Assembly (NCBI GenBank): GCA_030690835.1
Contig: JAUYFW010000072.1
Location: 1-32,048, forward strand
Length of the DNA stretch: 32,048 nucleotides
Reading direction: 5' to 3'
DNA from: Sulfurimicrobium sp.
GTDB taxonomy: Bacteria; Pseudomonadota; Gammaproteobacteria; Burkholderiales; Sulfuricellaceae
Part shown: positions 27,229-32,048 of the stretch, piece by piece
Layout: every line of letters begins with the position of its first letter
Numbering within the stretch: position 1 is the stretch's first letter
Translations under genes and position numbers: made by a program
The notes under the pieces: generated by a model
Database searches by the model: none
Seen by the model: only the letters and a program-made list of their open reading frames with translations
Told to the model about the DNA's origin: nothing

Positions 27229-27278
27229 ACGAGCACGGCATCTCTCATGATAGTAGACAATTCATTAGTCGTGCTCGT
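27229..27278. other. Nine-bp perfect inverted repeat after frr
   Basis: ACGAGCACG (27229-27237) and CGTGCTCGT (27270-27278) are perfect reverse complements around 32 bases that include an AT-rich ATGATAGTAGACAATTCATTAG. It lies 15 bases past the frr stop on the minus strand. It could be an mRNA-processing hairpin or a protein-binding site; there is no terminator T-run. Confidence 0.45.
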
Positions 27279-27293
27279 GGGATGGGCTGAGGC

Positions 27294-27851
27294 TTAAACA
27301 GCCATCAACTCGACCTCTTTGGCCTGCAGCATCTTGTCCACTTCGGCCACGTAGCGGTCGGTCAGCTTCTGTATCTCGTCCTGGCCACGACGGTCATCAT
27401 CCTCGCCAATAGCCTTGTCCTTGAGCATTTTTTCCATTTGACCATTCGCGTCGCGGCGCAGATTGCGTATCGCCACCTTGGCGCCCTCGCCTTCTGTCTT
27501 CACCACCTTGGTCAGTTCCCGGCGGCGCTCTTCCGTCAGCGGCGGCATCGGCACACGGATCATCTCGCCCTGCGTGGCGGGGTTCAAGCCGAGATCGGAA
27601 TCCCGAATCGCGCGCTCGATCGCGCCCACCATTTTCTTTTCCCACGGCTGCACGCCGATGGTGCGCGAATCCACCAGCGTGACGTTGGCCACCTGATTGA
27701 TTGCTGTTGGGCTGCCATAGTAGTCCACCGTCACATGATCCAGAATCCCCGTATGGGCGCGCCCGGTACGCACCTTGGCCAGATCGATTTTGAGCGACTC
27801 AAGCGATTTCTGCATTTTTTGCTCAGCGGTTTTTTTTACGTCTGCGATCAT
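27294..27851 (-). CDS. frr: Ribosome recycling factor
   Basis: Splits post-termination ribosomes together with EF-G. The 185 aa length is exactly the family norm. Visible blocks are [32 protein letters not shown], then [43 protein letters not shown] and the C-terminal helix [28 protein letters not shown]. It follows pyrH in the standard order but is separated from it by a 211-base gap holding an inverted-repeat element. Confidence 0.97.
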   Translation of the reverse strand: MIADVKKTAEQKMQKSLESLKIDLAKVRTGRAHTGILDHVTVDYYGSPTAINQVANVTLVDSRTIGVQPWEKKMVGAIERAIRDSDLGLNPATQGEMIRVPMPPLTEERRRELTKVVKTEGEGAKVAIRNLRRDANGQMEKMLKDKAIGEDDDRRGQDEIQKLTDRYVAEVDKMLQAKEVELMAV

Positions 27852-27887
27852 GTTTGTTGTTCCTTAATCCTTGAAACCTCATTTCGA

Positions 27888-28038
27888 CCACGAAACACAC
27901 GAAATACACGAAAAAACCAGTCTATTTGGATTTGTTTATGCCCAGCTTTATCGGGTATTTATCCATTCACCCAACGGGAAATGGATCATTACAAAACATC
28001 TTTTTTGAACTATTTCGTGTTTTTCGTGTTTTTCGTGG
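27888..28038. repeat. MITE-like element with TTTCGTGT-type terminal inverted repeats
   Basis: The left end CCACGAAACACACGAAATACACGAAA (27888-27913) and right end TTTCGTGTTTTTCGTGTTTTTCGTGG (28013-28038) are inverted copies matching at 24 of 26 bases; each is built from three near-tandem TTTCGTGTN units. The AT-rich middle has a nested hairpin, ATCCATT (27961-27967) with AATGGAT (27981-27987), around CCC/GGG. No ORF is inside. Sequences of the TTCGTGTNTTTCGTGG type are known as widespread intergenic repeats. It occupies most of the pyrH-frr gap. Confidence 0.7.
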
Positions 28039-28062
28039 CTCAACAGCGTTTTTAAGGGTTAA

Positions 28063-28779
28063 TCAGCACAATACTTTCGTACCTTCGTCTTCACCCATTA
28101 CCACCCGCTTGAGCGCGCCAGACTTGAAAATACTGAACACCACCAAAGGCATTTTCTGGTCGCGGCAGAGCGCCAGCGCGGTGGCATCCATCACTTTCAG
28201 ATTGCGGATAATGGCCTCGTCGAAGGTCAATTGCTGGTAACGCATGGCATCCGGATTGGTTTTGGGATCATCGGTATAGACACCGTCCACCTTGGTGGCT
28301 TTCAGCACGATTTCCGCGCCGACTTCCATGCCGCGCAGGGCAGCCGCCGTATCCGTGGTAAAGAAAGGGTTACCGGTGCCCGCACCAAAAATGACTACCT
28401 TGCCTTCTTCCAGATAGCGGATGGCCTTGCCGCGAATATAGGGCTCGGCCACCGCCTCGATGGTCAGCGCCGTCTGCACGCGGCTGACCACCCCAATCCG
28501 GCGAAAAGCATCCTGCAAGGCCAGCGCATTCATCACTGTCGCCAGCATCCCCATGTAATCAGCCGTGGCTCTGTCCATGCCTGCTGCGCCAGGCGCAACG
28601 CCACGAAAAATATTACCGCCACCGATCACCACCCCCACCTGCACACCCATGCGCACCACTTCGGCCACTTCGGCCACCATCCCGTCGATCGTATCGCGGT
28701 TGATGCCGTAGCTGTCGTTGCCCATCAGGGCTTCGCCGGAGAGTTTGAGGAGAATGCGTTTATAGGCAGGGGCGGTCAT
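28063..28779 (-). CDS. pyrH: Uridylate kinase
   Basis: Phosphorylates UMP to UDP, a bacterial hexameric amino-acid-kinase-fold enzyme. The track start (28857) runs into tsf; ATG 28779 ([20 protein letters not shown], 238 aa) follows AGGAGCAGAACCCC and is used. Visible are [36 protein letters not shown] and [17 protein letters not shown]. It begins 13 bases after the tsf stop. Confidence 0.97.
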   Translation of the reverse strand: MTAPAYKRILLKLSGEALMGNDSYGINRDTIDGMVAEVAEVVRMGVQVGVVIGGGNIFRGVAPGAAGMDRATADYMGMLATVMNALALQDAFRRIGVVSRVQTALTIEAVAEPYIRGKAIRYLEEGKVVIFGAGTGNPFFTTDTAAALRGMEVGAEIVLKATKVDGVYTDDPKTNPDAMRYQQLTFDEAIIRNLKVMDATALALCRDQKMPLVVFSIFKSGALKRVVMGEDEGTKVLC

Positions 28780-28792
28780 GGGGTTCTGCTCC

Positions 28793-29671
28793 TTAAACCT
28801 GGGATGCGGCAGCGACTTCAGCGGCGTAATCCACAACCTTCTTCTCGATGCCCTCACCGACGACGTACATGGTGAACGCGCTGACGGAAGCCTTCTTGGA
28901 AATCAACAGCTTCTCGATGGTTTGATCCGGATCCTTGACGAAAGGCTGACCCATCAGGGTCACTTCCGCCAGATACTTGGTGATCCGGCCTTCGACCATC
29001 TTGGCGATGATGTCAGCAGGCTTGCCGCTTTCGGCTGCCTGGGCAGAGAAAATCTTGCGCTCGTTTTCCAGCAGCTCAGTGGATACCTGGTCTTTGGACA
29101 CGCAAATCGGCTTGCTGGCCGCGATATGCATGGCGATATCCTTGCCCAGTTGCTCGTCGCCGCCCGTGCTGTCCACCAGCACGCCGATACGGGTGCCGTG
29201 CAGGTAAGTCGTCAGCTTGCCGGTGGTTTCAGCGCGTACCAGACGGCGTGGAGAGATATTCTCGCCCAGCTTCATGATCAACGCCTGACGGGCTTCTTCC
29301 ACGGTCTGGCCGGATGGCAGCTTGGCGCTGGCCAGCACGTCGAGGTCCTCGATTTTTTGTTCCGTGGCAAGCTGGGCTGCTGCCTTGGCAAAAGCCAGGA
29401 AGTCCTCGTTCTTGGAAACGAAGTCGGTTTCGCAATTGATTTCCACCAGCGCGCCAGTATGACCGTCTGCACTGATAAAGCTGCCTACCACGCCTTCAGC
29501 TGCAATGCGGCTGGCTGCCTTGCTGGCCTTGGCGCCGCTCTTGATGCGCAGCAGTTCTTCCGCCGCCTTCATGTCACCGCTGGTTTCAGTCAGCGCCTTC
29601 TTGCATTCCATCATGCCCAAGCCAGTCAGCTCGCGCAGTTCCTTGACCATTCCTGCGGTAATGTCAGCCAT
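28793..29671 (-). CDS. tsf: Elongation factor Ts
   Basis: Nucleotide exchange factor for EF-Tu. The 292 aa protein has the UBA-like N-terminus [29 protein letters not shown], the EF-Tu contact motif [12 protein letters not shown], and the C-terminal module [18 protein letters not shown]. It is downstream of rpsB, with a hairpin terminator/attenuator in the 80-base gap. Confidence 0.98.
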   Translation of the reverse strand: MADITAGMVKELRELTGLGMMECKKALTETSGDMKAAEELLRIKSGAKASKAASRIAAEGVVGSFISADGHTGALVEINCETDFVSKNEDFLAFAKAAAQLATEQKIEDLDVLASAKLPSGQTVEEARQALIMKLGENISPRRLVRAETTGKLTTYLHGTRIGVLVDSTGGDEQLGKDIAMHIAASKPICVSKDQVSTELLENERKIFSAQAAESGKPADIIAKMVEGRITKYLAEVTLMGQPFVKDPDQTIEKLLISKKASVSAFTMYVVGEGIEKKVVDYAAEVAAASQV

Positions 29672-29714
29672 CTTAAAACTCCTGAATATCTATTTTTAAT
29701 CTTTAATAGGTTAT

Positions 29715-29741
29715 AAAAAAAGGGGCTTCCGCCCCTTTTTT
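29715..29741 (-). terminator. Terminator/attenuator between rpsB and tsf
   Basis: On the minus strand AGGGGC GGAA GCCCCT is flanked by an A-run before and TTTTTTT after (stem 29721-29736). It begins 16 bases past the rpsB stop. A partial terminator at this point is known in E. coli rpsB-tsf; it would set a higher S2 than EF-Ts message level. Confidence 0.85.
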
Positions 29742-29751
29742 GCGAAAGCAA

Positions 29752-30501
29752 TCAAGCGGCTGAGGCGCTTTCCGATTCGTTTACCTCGACGAATTCTTCA
29801 CCCTTGATGATCTCCGTAATCACCTGGCTGCGACCTTCCAGAATCGCATCGGCCATGCCGCGCGCATACAGGCGAATCGCCTTGCTGGAGTCGTCGTTGC
29901 CTGGAATGATGTAATCCACGCCAGCCGGGGAATTGTTGGTATCGACCACGCCGATCACCGGGATACCCAGTTTGAGCGCTTCAGTAATCGCGCCGCTTTC
30001 GTAACCGACGTCGATCACGAAAATCGCATCTGGCAAGCCAGCCATATCCTTGATACCGCCCAGGCTACGATCCAGCTTGACCATTTCACGCTTGAGACCC
30101 AGCGCTTCCTTCTTGGAAACGCGATCCATGCTGCCGTCTTCCATCATGGCCTCCATGTCCTTGAGACGCTTGATGGATTGCTTGACGGTCTTGAAGTTGG
30201 TCAGCATGCCGCCCAACCAGCGGTAATCGACATAAGGCGCACCGGCGCGGGCTGCTTCTTCCTTGACAATTTCACGTGCCTGACGCTTGGTGCCAACGAA
30301 CAGGACATTGCCCTTGTTGGTCGCCATCTTGCGCACGAACTTGACAGCCTCTTCGTACATGGGAAGAGACTTTTCCAGGTTCACGATATGAATCTTGTTG
30401 CGGTCACCGAAGATGTACTGCGCCATCTTGGGGTTCCAGTAACGAGTCTGGTGGCCGAAATGGACACCAGCTTCCAGCATTTCACGCATGGTAACTGACA
30501 T
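29752..30501 (-). CDS. rpsB: 30S ribosomal protein S2
   Basis: A structural protein of the small subunit. The 249 aa product has [79 protein letters not shown], and [49 protein letters not shown], all near-invariant. AAAGGAG precedes the ATG. It heads the long minus-strand cluster and has its own promoter and structured leader. Confidence 0.98.
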   Translation of the reverse strand: MSVTMREMLEAGVHFGHQTRYWNPKMAQYIFGDRNKIHIVNLEKSLPMYEEAVKFVRKMATNKGNVLFVGTKRQAREIVKEEAARAGAPYVDYRWLGGMLTNFKTVKQSIKRLKDMEAMMEDGSMDRVSKKEALGLKREMVKLDRSLGGIKDMAGLPDAIFVIDVGYESGAITEALKLGIPVIGVVDTNNSPAGVDYIIPGNDDSSKAIRLYARGMADAILEGRSQVITEIIKGEEFVEVNESESASAA

Positions 30502-30678
30502 GTTAAAACTCCTTTAAGGGTTAAGCCTCCACCCGTCCACCTGCGACCCCCGACTATCAAGACAGGAGCACCCTTAGCGGGACGGATGTGCGTATTTGCC
30601 GCCTATGGCGACTTAAAATTAACCTGATGCGGCCAGAACCGTGACTCGTCGCCACAGCAACAGACAACATCAAATTGG
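30502..30678 (-). promoter_or_regulatory. rpsB mRNA leader, likely S2 autoregulatory region
   Basis: About 177 untranslated bases lie between the predicted start site and rpsB. The RNA can form AUCCGUCC (30587-30580) with GGACGGGU (30538-30531), eight pairs with one G-U, and other GC-rich stems. Ribosomal protein S2 is known to repress its own rpsB-tsf message through the leader. That this leader acts so here is inferred; I did not match it to a covariance model. Confidence 0.5.
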
Positions 30679-30684
30679 GGCGCG

Positions 30685-30714
30685 ATTGTATCATGGACAG
30701 CTGATAATGATCAA
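30685..30714 (-). promoter_or_regulatory. Sigma-70 promoter of rpsB
   Basis: On the minus strand TTGATC (30714-30709), an 18-base spacer, and TGATACAAT with the -10 box TACAAT (30690-30685) preceded by an extended -10 TG. The -10 is five of six consensus. The next bases on the far side hold mobile-element debris, starting about 70 bases upstream of the -35. Confidence 0.65.
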
Positions 30715-30788
30715 TTTGTAGTGAGTGCAGAGCAAGCGCGCGTCTGCTGGCCCATTTGGCTCTCCAATAGCGGGCGCGATTGGTTATT

Positions 30789-30814
30789 TGTAATAGTTCA
30801 GATTTGATCTTACA
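30789..30814. repeat. Imperfect palindrome, possible insertion-sequence end
   Basis: TGTAATAGTTCAGATTTGATCTTACA has inverted ends TGTAA/TTACA and an inner TCAGATTTGA. It sits at the outer side of the IS3 fragment, where a terminal repeat would be expected, but the other end was not found. Confidence 0.25.
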
Positions 30815-30890
30815 CGGAGTGTCGGAAGTCTGGGCCAGAAGGGCATCTACGTGCCAAGAAGAGTCACCCGGGCGGATGGGAAATCAAGTT

Positions 30891-30986
30891 ACTGACCGAC
30901 AGCATTCCACCCTCGGTTACAAGTCGCCGACCCGCTTCCTGAACGACTGGATCAGTGCTCAGCATGAGGAAAAACTGGTAGCATGA
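30891..30986 (+). pseudogene. IS3-family transposase, C-terminal remnant
   Basis: Within the 68-codon ORF at 30780-30986 only the last 31 residues are recognisable: TDRQHSTLGYKSPTRFLNDWISAQHEEKLVA. This is the closing part of the integrase catalytic core of IS3-family OrfB proteins (R.HS.LGYK.P..F). The DDE residues and everything before them are missing, and the upstream codons show no similarity, so the ORF start at 30780 is chance. It is a dead fragment. Confidence 0.7.
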
Positions 30987-31644
30987 AAACCGGCCCTTGG
31001 AAGACTAAAAATAGGGGGAAGCTCAGTTTCAATCCCGCTTGTTTGATGCCCGCCAGCATCTTGGCGCGAAATACTTTCGCCAGCGCTTTGTGGCCGAACA
31101 GGTAACCGCCTTCTTTGTTGCGCCACCGCCGCTGTTTTTTGTCGAATGCGGCCCCCGGCATCACCAGGTGCACGTGCGGGTGGTAATCCAATCGGCGGCT
31201 GTGGGTGTGCAGCACCGTCACCGCGCCGGTGCTGCCGCGCAACTTCCTGTCGTTCTGGCTGAAGGTGTTGACGGTCTCCCACGCGCTGCGGGTGATCAGG
31301 TCGTACATCACGCGCTGATGCTGCCAGGCCAGCGCGCGGAATTGCGCGGGCAAGGTGAAGGTCACCATGAAGTATTTGCCGGGCACCCGCTTTTGCATCT
31401 GCTGGTCTATCCAGTGTTGCGATTCGTGCGCCTGGCAATGCGGACACGATCGGTGCCCGCAGGAATGCGGCAAGAAGCGCTGTTCCTCGCAGCCGTCGCA
31501 GGCGAGTTCCATCTTGGGGCTCATGCTGCTGCGGCATAGCTGGAAGGCGTTTAACGCCGCCCATTGGCTGGGCAGCAGGCGATGGCCCTGTTGCGCGATC
31601 AGCTCGGTCGCATGGGTTGCCACAATGTGCGCCAGCCGGATCAT
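30952..31644 (-). pseudogene. IS91-family HUH transposase, 3' truncated
   Basis: The real start is ATG 31644 ([16 protein letters not shown]), not the track start at 32040, which lies in another frame over the recombinase gene. Residues 45-75 form the zinc-binding domain, with cysteines C49, C52, C62, C67 and C70. The rolling-circle metal motif is H157-V-H159 in YHPHVHLVMPG. The recognisable protein stops near residue 209 (LKLSF, about base 31015); the last 20 codons read backwards through the IS3 remnant. IS91 transposases are nearly twice as long and carry their catalytic tyrosines after the HUH motif, so this copy cannot be active. ATGA overlap with the recombinase stop shows that the pair formed an operon. 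Confidence 0.85.
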
Positions 31645-32048
31645 TTGATCTCGCCCCAGCTGATCTGGATTTGCCCCATCAACTGGTTGATACGTGCGCC
31701 ACTGGAGCGCTGCTGCTGTTCGGTGAGGTGGGTGTAACGGAGGGTGGTGAGGATGGATTGGTGTCCGAGGATTCTTTGCACTTCCAGCAGGTCGACGCCC
31801 GCTTCGATCAGGTGAGTTGCATAGGAATGGCGCAAGCTGTGCGGCGTAATGTGTTTTATAAACCGCACTCGCGGGTGACCTGGCGCAAAGTGGCCTGGAC
31901 GCCGCCGCGATCCAGCGGGGTGGTGGCCAGATGCGCTTTTTTGAGCCCGCACTTCCGGTTGGGGAACAACAACGCGGGGTTGCGGTGGGTCTGCCAGAAA
32001 CGGCGCAGCACCTGCAAGGTGTTCTCCGGCAACGGGACAAAACGGTCG
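31641..32048 (-). pseudogene. Tyrosine recombinase (IS91-associated integrase), frameshifted, partial
   Basis: The C-terminal catalytic half of a XerC/D-like recombinase. From the window edge one frame reads [32 protein letters not shown] through QVTRECGL and hits TAA at 31858-31856. The next frame continues with [49 protein letters not shown]. One missing base near 31855-31862 explains the switch. HSLRH supplies the His and Arg of box II, LGHQS the next His, and LRYTHL the tyrosine nucleophile. The first catalytic Arg would be beyond the window. The frame break could be true decay or a sequencing error. Confidence 0.82.

Larger units (their letters stand above)
30785..32048. mobile_element. 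Composite of decayed mobile elements (IS3 tail, truncated IS91, recombinase)
   Basis: From about 30785 to the right edge the sequence has no housekeeping gene. It holds the last codons of an IS3-family transposase on the plus strand, then an IS91-family transposase truncated at about 31015, then its partner tyrosine recombinase with a frameshift, running off the window. The exact left boundary is not determined. Nothing coding was found in 30715-30785. Confidence 0.75.

Noticed and set aside
27888-28038. Repeated TTTCGTGT units considered as a CRISPR array
   Set aside because: The units are about 9 bases, adjacent, and in inverted orientation at the two ends, with no spacers and no cas genes.
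30780-30986. 68-codon ORF as an intact small gene
   Set aside because: Only the last 31 codons match a family, and those are the tail of an IS3 transposase; the rest is chance open frame.
31645-32040. N-terminal 132 codons of the track ORF 30952-32040
   Set aside because: Pro/Ser/Arg-rich frame over the tyrosine recombinase; IS91 similarity begins only at MIRLAHIV (31644).

Overview
The window reads as chromosomal DNA of a Gram-negative proteobacterium, most likely a betaproteobacterium, perhaps of the Nitrosomonadales/Gallionellales type. The main reasons are the divergent nadB / rpoE-rseA-rseB-rseC-mucD arrangement, the rpsB-to-lpxA supercluster, and the protein sequence style. The genus is an inference; there is no rRNA in the window. 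No rRNA, tRNA or CRISPR array was seen.

Region by region. (1) 1-309 is the 5' part of a response regulator running off the left edge. (2) 451-912 is an exported DsrE-like protein. (3) 957-4999 holds convergent glycogen synthase (glgA) and alpha-glucan phosphorylase (glgP). (4) 5119-9417 holds oligoribonuclease, a Ste24-like M48 membrane protease, three small exported proteins (monoheme cytochrome c, lipoprotein, outer-membrane barrel) and the ribosome-assembly GTPase rsgA. (5) 9407-12052 is a P-type ATPase that resembles animal Na,K-ATPase (type IIC) closely in its membrane core. (6) 12127-16059 is the complete sigma-E envelope-stress operon rpoE-rseA-rseB-rseC-mucD, with nadB (16243-17829) divergent from it. 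(7) 17852-30501, all on the minus strand, is rpsB-tsf-pyrH-frr-uppS-cdsA-dxr-rseP-bamA-skp-lpxD-fabZ-lpxA: translation factors, undecaprenyl, phospholipid and isoprenoid synthesis, outer-membrane protein assembly and lipid A synthesis. (8) 30785-32048 is a graveyard of mobile DNA: the tail of an IS3-family transposase, an IS91-family HUH transposase cut off before its catalytic tyrosines, and a frameshifted tyrosine recombinase.

How they fit together. Regions 6 and 7 form one envelope-biogenesis neighbourhood. BamA and Skp assemble outer-membrane proteins and LpxA/LpxD/FabZ feed lipid A and fatty acid synthesis. Failure in these steps is sensed through RseB/RseA, RseP cuts RseA, and RpoE is released; MucD degrades misfolded periplasmic protein. 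Several gene junctions here carry short dispersed palindromic repeats, one of which overlaps the rseP ribosome-binding site.

Most of the window is conserved housekeeping DNA. I did not find a clearly undescribed multigene system. The best leads are the Na,K-ATPase-like pump with an altered third cation site, the repeats at gene starts and stops, and the mobile-element wreckage upstream of the rpsB promoter.
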